This document shows, in pieces, positions 27,524 through 36,146 of a stretch of 64,000 bases of DNA. Position 1 is the stretch's first letter, and each line of letters opens with the position of its first letter. The DNA is from an uncultured Roseicyclus sp. (lineage in GTDB: Bacteria; Pseudomonadota; Alphaproteobacteria; Rhodobacterales; Rhodobacteraceae): positions 930,001-994,000 of the forward strand of contig CANLXA010000001.1 in NCBI GenBank assembly GCA_947494975.1, given 5' to 3'. The notes under the pieces were generated by a model. It saw only the letters and a list, made by a program, of their open reading frames with translations, had not been told where the DNA came from and searched no databases. The position numbers were made by a program, and so were the translations under genes.

Positions 27524-28078
27524 ATGCGCAGATTTGCGATCCGCATTCTCACGCTTTTCACCCTGATACTGATGCCGGTTGCGGGACACGCCCAGGCCGA
27601 GGCCGTTCTGGTGACCGCGTCGGCCCAGGCCGATACCGCGCCCGAGGAACGGCTTGGCCCGGTCACGGGCTTTCCAATCCCACGCTATGTGTCGATCCGC
27701 GCCTCCGAAGGCAACGCACGCCGCGGACCGTCGCGGAGCCACCGGATCGATTGGGTGTTCACCCGCCGCCACATGCCCGTGATGATCGTCGCCGAACACG
27801 GCCACTGGCGCCGCGTGGTGGACCGCGACGGGGCGGGCGGCTGGATGCATTACTCGCTGCTGTCCGGCGAACGGTCCGCAATTGTCGAGGTCGATATGCT
27901 GCCCCTCTACGCGCGGCCCGATACCGCTTCGGCGGTTCGTGCGCACGCCGAATTGGGCGTCACCGGTCGGCTTCGCGAATGCGATGTGGATTGGTGCCTG
28001 ATGGAGGTCGGCGGCTATCGCGGCTGGGTCGACGCCAGCGCGCTGTGGGGGGTCGAACCGGGCGAGGTGTTCGACTAG
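27524..28078 (+). CDS. Secreted SH3-like domain protein
   Basis: 184 residues. The signal peptide is MRRFAIRILTLFTLILMPVAGHA. The mature protein has a bacterial SH3 pattern: PIPRYVSIRASEGNARRGPS, then DWVFTRRHMPVMIVAEHGHWRRVVDRDGAGGWMHYSLL, and a second repeat-like half ending WCLMEVGGYRGWVDASALWGV. Members of this group are periplasmic and thought to bind cell-wall peptides or other ligands; no catalytic residues are present. It is divergent from the dehydrogenase gene and convergent with the next, with the stop codons overlapping by 4 bases. Confidence 0.88.
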   Translation: MRRFAIRILTLFTLILMPVAGHAQAEAVLVTASAQADTAPEERLGPVTGFPIPRYVSIRASEGNARRGPSRSHRIDWVFTRRHMPVMIVAEHGHWRRVVDRDGAGGWMHYSLLSGERSAIVEVDMLPLYARPDTASAVRAHAELGVTGRLRECDVDWCLMEVGGYRGWVDASALWGVEPGEVFD

Positions 28079-28515
28079 GGCGTGAAACCGTCCGCTGCGA
28101 CCTGCGCAAAACAGGCATCAAGCAACCGGGCAAAATCGGCTTCGCTGTCCACCTTCACGCCCCGTGGCACGATATGTGGCACTTGCGGCTCGTCCGGGTC
28201 ACTACACGCGAGGACCAGCCAGACGAAGGTCGCGTCACAGCCGCCGTCAATGATCTGCTCGACCGGATCGACCTCACCCATGATCTCTTCGACCGTCTCA
28301 AAGGCGGGCATTGCCTGTGGCCCATCCCGCCATTCCGTAATCCGATGCTCCGCAATCGCGACGCGGCAGGCAGACCCCGGACCCAAAGATATCTCCGCCA
28401 GCAGCGCCGCCAGAGGGTCATCGTCCGCCTGCGCCATCGCAGGGCAAAGACCCAAAACTACGTTCAGGTGAACGCATATCCAACCCGCTGTGAAACGAGC
28501 TCGAAATCTGCTCAT
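28075..28515 (-). CDS. Secreted protein of unknown function, start region covered by repeats
   Basis: 146 residues. The N-terminus MSRFRARFTAGWICVHLNVVLGLCPAMAQA looks like a signal peptide, and the mature part is acidic with four cysteines. An alternative ATG at 28557 would add 14 residues. Four copies of a palindromic repeat lie across positions 28461-28576: one inside the coding region, one over the ATG at 28515 and two upstream, so the repeats may control this gene. No family is recognised. Convergent with the SH3-protein gene. Confidence 0.68.
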   Translation of the reverse strand: MSRFRARFTAGWICVHLNVVLGLCPAMAQADDDPLAALLAEISLGPGSACRVAIAEHRITEWRDGPQAMPAFETVEEIMGEVDPVEQIIDGGCDATFVWLVLACSDPDEPQVPHIVPRGVKVDSEADFARLLDACFAQVAADGFTP

Positions 28516-28580
28516 CTGAACGCACTTTTCGGAAAAAACCTGCTCAAATGAACGCATATCCGTTCACCTGAACGCAGTTT
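28461..28580. repeat. Four-copy palindromic repeat cluster (TTCA-NN-TGAACGCA)
   Basis: Cores TGAACGCA occur at 28469-28476, 28517-28524, 28549-28556 and 28569-28576. Copies 1 and 4 are perfect dyads (CGTTCAGGTGAACG at 28461-28474, CGTTCACCTGAACG at 28561-28574). Copies 2 and 3 have TGCTCA as the left half. The similarity continues 3' of the dyad (CATATCC in copies 1 and 3, CACTTTTC and CAGTTTCA in 2 and 4). The multiplicity over a gene start suggests cooperative regulator binding. Confidence 0.7.
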
Positions 28581-28639
28581 CACTCTGCAATGGTCCAATG
28601 GGTACATTGCGAAAATCCAAATGTGTTAACCGCGATGCC

Positions 28640-30658
28640 TCACGCCACGTTGTCCAGCCCCCGCCCCTTCAACAGGGCCTCAACCCCCGGCATCCGGCCC
28701 CGGAACGCGGTATAAAGCACATCGGCCTCTCGGCTGCCGCCCGCCGAAAGAATGTGCGTTTCCAAGGCTTTGGCCATCGCCGGATCGAACGGTCCGCCGG
28801 CTTCCTCGAACGCCGCGAACGCGTCCGCATCCATCACTTCCGACCACATGTAGCTGTAATAGCCGCTGGAATAACCGTCGCCCGCGAAGACATGGGCGAA
28901 TTGCGGGGTGCGATGCCGCATCTCGATCGCGTGGGGCATTCCAATCCGTTCCAGCGTTTTCTCTTGAGATTCCATTGGGTTATCAGGTGCATCGCCATCG
29001 TGGAAATCCAGATCCACCAGCGCCGAGGCGACATATTCCACCGTCGAAAAGCCCATATCATAGGTCTGCGCCGCCAAGAGACGGTCCAGGAGATCGCGTG
29101 GCATGGCCTCGCCCGTCTCGACGTGCGTCGCGAAATTCTCAAGTACTTCAGGCACTTCCAGCCAGTGTTCGTACAGCTGGCTCGGCAATTCCACGAAATC
29201 CCGCGCCACGGACGTGCCGCTGATCGAACTGTACGTCACGTCGCTCAACATCTGGTGCAGCGCGTGACCAAACTCATGAAACAGCGTCCGCGCGTCGTCG
29301 TAGGACAGCAAACTCGGCGCCCCTTTCGCGAAGTTGCAAACGTTCACCACAATGGGCCGCGTGTCCCCACCCAGCTTCTTCTGGGAGCGCATGGCCGAGC
29401 ACCAGGCACCCGACCGTTTCGAGCCGCGCGCGAAGTAATCCCCAATGAAAACAGCAACATGTTCGCCGTTCCGCGTCACCTCCCAAGCCCGCGCGTCGGG
29501 GTGATAGAGCGGCACATCCAGCGGTTTGAACTCCAACCCGAACAGTCGATTGGCACAATCAAACGATGCCGCGATCATCGCCTCCAAGCTCAGATACGGC
29601 TTCAATTCCGCTTCATCCAGATCATGCTCCGCCTTGCGCCGCTTCTCCGAATAATACCGCCAATCCCAGGGCTCAAGCGGCCCGTTCACGCCATCGTCCG
29701 CCATCATCGCCGCCAATTTCTCGGCATCCGCCTCGGCCTGAGCCTTGGCGGGCTCCCAAACCGCCATCAGCAATTCACGCACATTCTCTGCCGATCCGGC
29801 CATTTCCGTTTCCAGCTTGAAGGCCGCAAAATCCTTGTATCCCAACAGCTTGGCGCGCTCATCCCGCAATGCCAGCGTCTCGGCGGCGATCTCACGATTG
29901 TCCGTCTCGCCGCCATTTGCCCCACGCGCAGCCCAGGCCTTGTAGGCCGTCTCACGCAGGTCGCGTCGTGGCGAGAATTGCAGGAACGGCACGATCAGCG
30001 ACCGCGACAATGTCACAACAGGCCCCTCCGCACCCTTCTCTTCCCCCGCCGCCCGCGCCGCGTCGACAACGAAGCTCGGCAAGCCCTCAAGGTCGGATTC
30101 TTCCAATGGCATGAACCAGTTACGCTCATCCGCCAGCAGGTTTTGCGTGAACGACGTGCCCAAAACCGACAACCGCGCCATCACATCGGTCAACCGCTCA
30201 CGCGCCGCGCCTTCAAGCGCAGCCCCGGATCGCACGAAGCCCCGGTGGCTCAGCTCCAGCACCCGGCGCTGTTCATCCGTCAGATCAAGGGCGTCACGGT
30301 GCTGCCAGAGGTCGTCAATGCGGGCGAAGAGCTTGGTGTTGTTGCTGATTTCCGAGGACAAGGCCGACAGCTTCGGGGCAAATTCACGCTGCAATTCCTC
30401 ACGCTTCGGCGTCGCGTCTGACCCGGCAAGATTGTAGAACACGTTGGCGACGCGATGCAGAAGCCGGTCCGACAACTCCAGTGCCTCGATGGTATTTTCA
30501 AAGGTCGGCGCCTCGGGATTGTCGGCAATCGCGTGGACCCCAGCCCGAGTCTCGTCGATCGCCACCTCCATGGCGGGCGCAAAATCCTCGTCCCTGATCT
30601 TCTCGAACGGCGGAAGCTCAAACGGCGTGGTCCAGGATGCGAGCAACGGGTTGGTCAT
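28640..30658 (-). CDS. M3-family metallopeptidase (oligopeptidase A / Dcp type)
   Basis: 672 residues, a cytoplasmic zinc oligopeptidase degrading short peptides. The zinc motif HEFGH is at 461-465. LPSQLYEHWLEV carries the third-ligand region, and SSGYYSYMWSEVMDADAF near the C-terminus is a substrate-binding block typical of the Dcp/OpdA branch. I chose the ATG at 30658, preceded by AAGGAG at good spacing, over a longer frame beginning 63 bases upstream. The gene lies downstream of an amino-acid ABC transporter (74-base gap), consistent with peptide or amino-acid nutrition. It could be PrlC (OpdA) or Dcp; the length fits either. Confidence 0.95.
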   Translation of the reverse strand: MTNPLLASWTTPFELPPFEKIRDEDFAPAMEVAIDETRAGVHAIADNPEAPTFENTIEALELSDRLLHRVANVFYNLAGSDATPKREELQREFAPKLSALSSEISNNTKLFARIDDLWQHRDALDLTDEQRRVLELSHRGFVRSGAALEGAARERLTDVMARLSVLGTSFTQNLLADERNWFMPLEESDLEGLPSFVVDAARAAGEEKGAEGPVVTLSRSLIVPFLQFSPRRDLRETAYKAWAARGANGGETDNREIAAETLALRDERAKLLGYKDFAAFKLETEMAGSAENVRELLMAVWEPAKAQAEADAEKLAAMMADDGVNGPLEPWDWRYYSEKRRKAEHDLDEAELKPYLSLEAMIAASFDCANRLFGLEFKPLDVPLYHPDARAWEVTRNGEHVAVFIGDYFARGSKRSGAWCSAMRSQKKLGGDTRPIVVNVCNFAKGAPSLLSYDDARTLFHEFGHALHQMLSDVTYSSISGTSVARDFVELPSQLYEHWLEVPEVLENFATHVETGEAMPRDLLDRLLAAQTYDMGFSTVEYVASALVDLDFHDGDAPDNPMESQEKTLERIGMPHAIEMRHRTPQFAHVFAGDGYSSGYYSYMWSEVMDADAFAAFEEAGGPFDPAMAKALETHILSAGGSREADVLYTAFRGRMPGVEALLKGRGLDNVA

Positions 30659-30732
30659 GGGCGGATCTCCTTTGCAAAAGACATAAGGCTCTATTCCCCC
30701 GGCCAACAGCCCCTCCATCAATCGCGGGCGCG

Positions 30733-31530
30733 CTATCGCCGCTCGGATTGCCGCATCCGCACCTCCAGCCGTCGCAACGCCAATGACAAACTGACCGTCA
30801 TCGTCAGATAGATCAGCGCGACCACGTTGTAGGTCTCGAAATAGCGGAAATTCGACGCCGCCGTGACTTTGCCCAATTGGGTGACATCCAGAACACCCAA
30901 TACAGAAACCAGCGAACTGTCCTTCACCATCGCCACGAAGTCATTCCCGAGCGGTGGCAGGATGGTGCGGATCGCCTGCGGAAAGATGATGTGTCGAAAC
31001 CGGTGCCAGCGGTTCAGGCCCAGGGCATTGGCGGCTTCGATCTGCCCCGCATCCACCGATTGCAGACCAGCGCGGAACACCTCGGCGATGAAGGCGGAAT
31101 ACCCCACGGCCAAGGCGATGACGGCGCGCCAGAGCAGCGGGAAATCCCGGGTTCGGATCGTGTCCACCCCAAGGTTTTCGGCCAGCCAGTTGTATCCCGC
31201 CACGAGCGCAGGCGCGAAGACGAAGGCGACATAAAGCAATAACACGATGATCGGCACACCGCGCACAATCTCGATATAGAACCGCGCGATCTGGCGCACG
31301 ATCAGGTGTCTGGACAGGCTCATCAGGGCCAAGCCGAGCCCCATCGTCGCGGCCATCCCGAAGCCCACCAAGGTCACGAAAATCGTGATGACCACGCCGC
31401 GCCTGAGAGTCGAGGCAACTTGTAGATAGACCTCGTCATTCGCCATCCGCCAAATGGCGAAGAGGGCAAGGCCGATCAGGGCGACCAGCCACCAGGGAAA
31501 ATCGCGGTCATGGGGGGTAGGGGACATCAT
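30733..31530 (-). CDS. Polar amino-acid ABC transporter permease
   Basis: 265 residues. It is a HisM/GlnP-type inner-membrane permease with the EAA-loop motif near residues 175-200 (IEAANALGLNRWHRFRHIIFPQA) and the start signature TLRRGVVITIFVTLVGFGMA. Five to six membrane helices are visible. It lies 42 bases after the binding-protein gene and the two clearly form one unit. There is no ATPase gene and no second permease beside it, so it may form a homodimer and borrow an ATPase encoded elsewhere. Confidence 0.93.
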   Translation of the reverse strand: MMSPTPHDRDFPWWLVALIGLALFAIWRMANDEVYLQVASTLRRGVVITIFVTLVGFGMAATMGLGLALMSLSRHLIVRQIARFYIEIVRGVPIIVLLLYVAFVFAPALVAGYNWLAENLGVDTIRTRDFPLLWRAVIALAVGYSAFIAEVFRAGLQSVDAGQIEAANALGLNRWHRFRHIIFPQAIRTILPPLGNDFVAMVKDSSLVSVLGVLDVTQLGKVTAASNFRYFETYNVVALIYLTMTVSLSLALRRLEVRMRQSERR

Positions 31531-31572
31531 CAGGTCATGGCGCGCCGAGGCAGCCCCGGCGCGCCGAAGGGG

Positions 31573-32361
31573 CTACTGGCCCAGTGCGTAATCTACGAAC
31601 CATCGTTGGTCGAGTTCTTCCAGCGTGCCGTCCGCCCGCATGCTTTCGATACCGGCATCGATCGCCGCGACAAGCTCACTGTCATTGGGGAAGATGAAGC
31701 CGAATTCCTCGGTGCCGAGCGGGTCCCCGATCATCTGCAATCGCTCGGGATTGGCACTCACATAGCCTTGCCCGCCCGCGCTGTCGGCCAGCACCATGTC
31801 CACATCCCCCACGATCAGGGCCTGGATCGCCGCCGGAATCGTTTCAAAGAGCACAAGGCGTGGGTTCGCCTCGTCGCCGTCCAGCACATCGTAGACGCCC
31901 ACATAGAACGGCGTTGTGCCGGCCTGCGTGCCGATCAGCAGGTCTTCATCAGCCGCAAAGCTGGCGGCATCGGTGAAGCGATCTTCATCGGCAGCGACAA
32001 GCATCCGCATCTGGCTGACCATGTAGGGCACGCTGAAATCCACCAGTTCATCCCGGTCTTCTCGGATGGTGATCCCGGTCATGCCCATATCGTATTGGCC
32101 TTCGGACACGGCCGGGATCATGGCATCCCAACTGATGTTCTCGATCACCGGCGTGAAGTTCAGACGCTCCGCCAGGATCTCCAGCGCATCGTATTCCCAG
32201 CCGATCGCCATTCCGGTGACGGGATCGACGAATTGCAGCGGTGGGTAGGCGTTTTCGGTGACGACCACCACTTCCTGACCATCCAGATCGGGCAGGTGGC
32301 CATCGGCGGCGGCGGCAAAGGGCAATAGGGCGGCAAAGGCCGCGGCAGCAAAACGGATCAT
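31573..32361 (-). CDS. Polar amino-acid ABC transporter, periplasmic binding protein
   Basis: 262 residues, SBP family 3. The signal peptide is MIRFAAAAFAALLPFAAAADG. The mature protein begins QEVVVVTENAYPPLQFVDPVTG, then IGWEYDALEILAERLNF and YDMGMTGITIREDRDELVDFS, the canonical lobe-I pattern of glutamine/histidine/arginine-binding proteins. An AGGGAGA ribosome site precedes the ATG at 32361, which decides this start over a frame beginning 144 bases earlier. The ligand is probably an amino acid but cannot be named. Confidence 0.94.
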   Translation of the reverse strand: MIRFAAAAFAALLPFAAAADGHLPDLDGQEVVVVTENAYPPLQFVDPVTGMAIGWEYDALEILAERLNFTPVIENISWDAMIPAVSEGQYDMGMTGITIREDRDELVDFSVPYMVSQMRMLVAADEDRFTDAASFAADEDLLIGTQAGTTPFYVGVYDVLDGDEANPRLVLFETIPAAIQALIVGDVDMVLADSAGGQGYVSANPERLQMIGDPLGTEEFGFIFPNDSELVAAIDAGIESMRADGTLEELDQRWFVDYALGQ

Positions 32362-32428
32362 CGGACATCTCCCTGATTGACTGGGCGCAGTATGACGCAG
32401 CCCCCGGCGGCGGCAAGGGCCGCAGGCG

Positions 32429-33481
32429 TCAAACCTCGCCGCAAACGGCGCAATCAGCACGGCGCTGCACATTGATCTGGCGGGTTTCGGCGTGAAGCGC
32501 ATCATAGATCAGCATCCGACCCCGCAAGGATTGGCCCGCGCCCGTGATCTCCTTAATCGCTTCCAGCGCCATCATGGAGCCGACAACGCCCGGCAGCGCG
32601 CCGATCACGCCGGTTTCGGCACAGGTGGCCGACAGGCCGGGAGCAGGTGCCGCCGGAAAGACGCAAGCCATGCATGGCGCGCCGCCCGCAGGATCGTAGA
32701 GCGTCAATTGTCCTTCCCACGCCGAAATCGCGCCCGCAATCACCGGGCGGCCCAAGGCAATTGCTGCCCGGTTCACCAGATCGCGCACCGCGTAGCTGTC
32801 CGTGCCATCGAGGATCAGGTCAAACTCCGCAAACAGGGTTTCGGCCACATCCTCCGTCAATTCGCGATGATAGGGGCGCACCTCGATATGGGGATTGATC
32901 GCAACTATAGCCGCCTGGGCCGAGAAGACCTTGGGCATGTCGATGCGCGCATCCACATGGGCAATCTGGCGCTGCAGGTTCGACAGGCTAACTGCGTCAT
33001 GGTCGATCACCCCGATCCGCCCGACACCCGCAGCCGCCAGATACAGCAGCGCCGGGGACCCGAGACCGCCTGCGCCCACCACCAGAACCGACGCCTGCTT
33101 CAGCGCAACCTGCCCGGCACCCCCGATATCCGGGAGCGTGATGTGGCGTGCATAACGTTCAATCTCGGCATCCGAAAACGGGCCCTGCGGCGGCGTCTCA
33201 TCTGCCTCCCGGGTGGCTTCAAGCGCTTCCGCCCGGCCGCGCAACCGCACCAGGACGGCGCGATAGGCAACGGCCATGGCCAGCACCACGCCCAGCAAAA
33301 GCCATTCCCCCAGCGATCCTCCCAAGGTCGCGCGCAAGGAATGCCCGTCGGGAAGCACAAGAAGCGCCGTCAGAACGGCAACGTAGAGCAAACCGATCAT
33401 GTAGAGCCGCGCCTGAATCGGCGCTTTCATCAGATGCCCCACACCCCAAAGCGCAGCGGCCATCAACAAGACGAACAGCAT
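32429..33481 (-). CDS. moeB: MoeB/ThiF-family adenylyltransferase with N-terminal membrane region
   Basis: 350 residues. The C-terminal 240 residues are an E1-like enzyme: RYARHITLPDIGGAGQ, ATP loop GAGGLG (136-141), DxVSLSNLQRQ, TDSYAVRDLVN and zinc cysteines in CMAC and CAVC. MoeB adenylates the C-terminal glycine of MoaD for molybdopterin synthesis, and ThiF/HesA do the same for related carriers. The first 80 residues hold two or three hydrophobic segments (about 1-16, 27-44, 57-77), absent from textbook MoeB of about 250 residues. The enzyme is therefore probably membrane-tethered. It overlaps the dut stop by one base (TAATG), linking it to dut and coaBC. Confidence 0.9.
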   Translation of the reverse strand: MLFVLLMAAALWGVGHLMKAPIQARLYMIGLLYVAVLTALLVLPDGHSLRATLGGSLGEWLLLGVVLAMAVAYRAVLVRLRGRAEALEATREADETPPQGPFSDAEIERYARHITLPDIGGAGQVALKQASVLVVGAGGLGSPALLYLAAAGVGRIGVIDHDAVSLSNLQRQIAHVDARIDMPKVFSAQAAIVAINPHIEVRPYHRELTEDVAETLFAEFDLILDGTDSYAVRDLVNRAAIALGRPVIAGAISAWEGQLTLYDPAGGAPCMACVFPAAPAPGLSATCAETGVIGALPGVVGSMMALEAIKEITGAGQSLRGRMLIYDALHAETRQINVQRRADCAVCGEV

Positions 33482-33939
33482 TACGCCGTCCCCGTCGAGC
33501 CAAAGCCACCCGCCCCGCGATCCGTGTCGGACAGCGCCGGAACACCCTCGAAAACGGCCTGTCGCACGGGCGCGACAACCGCTTGGGCGATGCGCGCGCC
33601 GTGTTCGACAAGGAAGGGGTCATCCCCCAGGTTGATCAGGATCACACCCAAGGGGCCGCGGTAATCGCTATCGATGGTGCCCGGCGCATTGGCAAGCGTC
33701 ACCCCGTGTTTCAGCGCCAGACCGGACCGCGGGCGGACCTGCATCTCGTACCCGTCCGGGATCGCCACACGCAGGCCGGTCGGCACGAGAGCCCGCGCAC
33801 CCGGCTGCAACACCAGCCCCGCCCGGGCTTCCAGGGGAAAATTGGCGCGCAGATCCGCCCCCGCCGCCCCCGCCGTGGCATAGTCCGGGAGCGCCAGGGC
33901 CATATCGGCCCAGGCCTCGCGCATCACTTCAATCCTCAC
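33481..33939 (-). CDS. dut: Deoxyuridine 5'-triphosphate nucleotidohydrolase
   Basis: 152 residues. Trimeric dUTPase hydrolyses dUTP to dUMP and pyrophosphate, keeping uracil out of DNA. All five family motifs are visible: [37 protein letters not shown] and the C-terminal [11 protein letters not shown] chose the GTG at 33939, preceded by AAGGGAAGGGGGG, giving [10 protein letters not shown]. An ATG five codons later is possible. A frame continuing upstream has no homology. It lies between coaBC (49-base gap) and moeB. Confidence 0.95.
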   Translation of the reverse strand: MRIEVMREAWADMALALPDYATAGAAGADLRANFPLEARAGLVLQPGARALVPTGLRVAIPDGYEMQVRPRSGLALKHGVTLANAPGTIDSDYRGPLGVILINLGDDPFLVEHGARIAQAVVAPVRQAVFEGVPALSDTDRGAGGFGSTGTA

Positions 33940-33988
33940 GCACCCCCCTTCCCTTCCAATGGTCCCAAATACCCAAAATCCCGGCCTG

Positions 33989-35191
33989 TCAGTTCGCGCC
34001 AAGCGCCTCGGCCACACGCTGCGCCAACCGCCGCGCAACATCGTCCTTCGGCAATCTAGGCCACTCTTCGGCGCCGTCATCGGTGATCAGGACGATCCGG
34101 TTTTCCGGCCCGCCCATAATGCCGGTTTCCGGCGACACATCGTTCGCCACGATCCAATCGCAGCCCTTGCGCGCCCGTTTTGCACTGGCATTGGCGACGA
34201 CATCATCAGTTTCCGCGGCAAAGCCCACAACCAGTTTGGGTCGTCCCGCAGCCATCTGCGCCACGCCCGCCAAAATGTCCGGATTCTCAGTGAATTCGAG
34301 CGCCGGTGCATTGCCCGAGGCGTCTTTTTTCATCTTCGATCCGCTCGCGTTCTCCACCCGCCAATCTGCGACGGCCGCCGCGAAGATCGCCGCCTCAGCG
34401 GGATGCGCGGCGGCAACTGCCTCAGCCATCTGGGCCGCCGTTTCCACGCGGATGACGTCCACACCTGCGGGGGGCGGCACCTTGGCCGGGCCCGTCACGA
34501 AACTCACCCGCGCGCCCAGATCGCGCAAAGCTGCGGCAAGCGCGGCGCCTTGCGCGCCGGAGGACCGGTTGGCGATGTAGCGCACCGGGTCGATCGGCTC
34601 ATGGGTCGGGCCGGACGTGACGATCACGTGACGACCCTTCAGGGGGCCATCGCCCAACGCGGCATCGATTGCCGCGATGATGTCCGGCACCTCTGACATT
34701 CGGCCGGGCCCATATTCACCGCAGGCCATGTTGCCTTCATCGGGGCCAGCAACCAGCACTCCGTCGCCACGCAGCACCGCCAAATTCCGTTGCGTGGCCG
34801 GATGCTCCCACATCCGCACATTCATCGCAGGCGCAATCAGCACGCGCTTGTCCGTGGCCATCAAAAGTGTCGAGGCAAGATCGTTGGCGTGTCCATGGGC
34901 CATCTTGGCCATCAGATCGGCCGTTGCCGGGGCGACGACCACCAGATCGGCAGCGCGAGATAGCTCGATATGGCCCATCTCCGCCTCATCGGTGAGATCG
35001 AACAGGTCCCGGTAAACCTTCTGCGCCGCGAGGGCAGATGTGGACAGCGGAGTCACGAATTCCTCGGCCGCCTTGGTCAGAACCGGGGTAACCGAGGCCC
35101 CCTGATCGCGCAGGCGTCGGATCAGGTCGAGCGACTTGAAGGCGGCAATTCCACCGCCGATAATCAGAAGAATGCGCTTATTGGTCAGCAT
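33989..35191 (-). CDS. coaBC: Bifunctional phosphopantothenoylcysteine decarboxylase/synthetase
   Basis: 400 residues. It makes 4'-phosphopantetheine for coenzyme A: the CoaB half joins cysteine to phosphopantothenate and the FMN-dependent CoaC half decarboxylates it. CoaC markers are [10 protein letters not shown], the catalytic histidine in [19 protein letters not shown] and the substrate-flap cysteine in [13 protein letters not shown]. CoaB starts at [24 protein letters not shown] and holds AAAVADWRV with a lysine pair in SKMKKD. The length is standard. It is upstream of dut in the same orientation, an association common in proteobacteria. Confidence 0.97.
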   Translation of the reverse strand: MLTNKRILLIIGGGIAAFKSLDLIRRLRDQGASVTPVLTKAAEEFVTPLSTSALAAQKVYRDLFDLTDEAEMGHIELSRAADLVVVAPATADLMAKMAHGHANDLASTLLMATDKRVLIAPAMNVRMWEHPATQRNLAVLRGDGVLVAGPDEGNMACGEYGPGRMSEVPDIIAAIDAALGDGPLKGRHVIVTSGPTHEPIDPVRYIANRSSGAQGAALAAALRDLGARVSFVTGPAKVPPPAGVDVIRVETAAQMAEAVAAAHPAEAAIFAAAVADWRVENASGSKMKKDASGNAPALEFTENPDILAGVAQMAAGRPKLVVGFAAETDDVVANASAKRARKGCDWIVANDVSPETGIMGGPENRIVLITDDGAEEWPRLPKDDVARRLAQRVAEALGAN

Positions 35192-35243
35192 TTTGGCCCT
35201 CCGCCGGCACGCAGGGCCACGTTAGGCACACGGCCCGGGGCCT

Positions 35244-36014
35244 TCAATCGGAATTCGGACGCGGCAGGGTAGAGCAGGTTTCGGGCACGTGCATGGGCGC
35301 CCGAAGTATCAGCAGATCCGATATCTCCATGCCCGGCCGCGCGAGAACCATCGTCACACAGGCCCGCTCCAAGGGATAGGATCCGAACTCTTCATGCCCC
35401 AGCGGCTCGGCGGCCATGGCACGCGCCATCAGATCGGCCCCAGCGGGCCCCAGGGCGGCCAGATCCGGCAGCCCTTCCATGATCCAGCGCGGGGTGCGCA
35501 GGAATGCAAACCGCCCGACAGTCTCGACATGGCGCAGATGGGTGATTTCGTGCACGAGGTAATAGGTGAGATCACGAGGATCCGCGACCGGACCATGCGC
35601 GCGCAACAGCCGCCCGGCCTCCAGATCGACCGCGCGCAGGAAGACGTCGCTTTGCGACAAGACGGGATAGGTCAGGCCACCGGCCCGGAGCGACGGGCGA
35701 AAAAACAGTTGATGCCGCCAACCGCCATTCGTGATGTAGACATTGATTTGGTGATCCGGCGGGCCGAATGGTGTGCCTTGCAAGGCCGCCCAAGCCGCGG
35801 CCGCCGCCCGTTCGGCAGCATCCCGAGACAGGGTTTGGGCGGAGTGGAACATGATCCGCTGGTCGCCGGCCCGATGGGCGAAGGCGACACTCGGGACCAT
35901 CATCAATGTGACATAGGGGGCCATCGCCAACGCGCAGGCGACGCCAATCACGACGGCCAATGCATTGACCATGCGGTGGGTGGTCCGGGTTGCCATGTCC
36001 GACATGTGGGGCAT
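35244..36014 (-). CDS. Membrane-anchored putative zinc peptidase (HExxH) of unknown family
   Basis: 256 residues. One N-terminal membrane segment (about 15-45) is followed by a periplasmic domain containing YYLVHEITHLRHVETVG, an HExxH zinc motif. WIMEGLPDLAALG follows about 25 residues later, where its glutamate is well placed as third ligand of a gluzincin (peptidase MA-like) fold. No known peptidase family is recognised with confidence. Start candidates are ATGs at 36014, 36005 and 35996, with no clear ribosome site, so the first residues are uncertain. It sits between coaBC (52-base gap) and rpoH, same orientation. Confidence 0.75.
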   Translation of the reverse strand: MPHMSDMATRTTHRMVNALAVVIGVACALAMAPYVTLMMVPSVAFAHRAGDQRIMFHSAQTLSRDAAERAAAAAWAALQGTPFGPPDHQINVYITNGGWRHQLFFRPSLRAGGLTYPVLSQSDVFLRAVDLEAGRLLRAHGPVADPRDLTYYLVHEITHLRHVETVGRFAFLRTPRWIMEGLPDLAALGPAGADLMARAMAAEPLGHEEFGSYPLERACVTMVLARPGMEISDLLILRAPMHVPETCSTLPRPNSD

Positions 36015-36146
36015 GGACAGATTGCTTGTAAGTCCTATCGCGCCTCAGCGGCCGGGAACGCTAAACGATGCGGGACCCCGGCGGTGGAGCCGATTGAAGC
36101 GTTATTGCAAAGGGCATTGAGAGGCCGACCACTCGCGCGTCATCGA

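Noticed and set aside
28461-28576. Alphaproteobacterial LexA (SOS) box
   Set aside because: LexA in this group binds the direct repeat GTTC-N7-GTTC; the repeats here are dyads TTCA-NN-TGAA at other spacings.
28461-28580. CRISPR array
   Set aside because: Four short units with unequal spacing (20-48 bases) and palindromic cores; no uniform spacers or cas genes.
28598-30421. 607-codon forward open frame opposite the M3 peptidase
   Set aside because: Antisense shadow of a gene with an intact HEFGH zinc motif and ribosome site.
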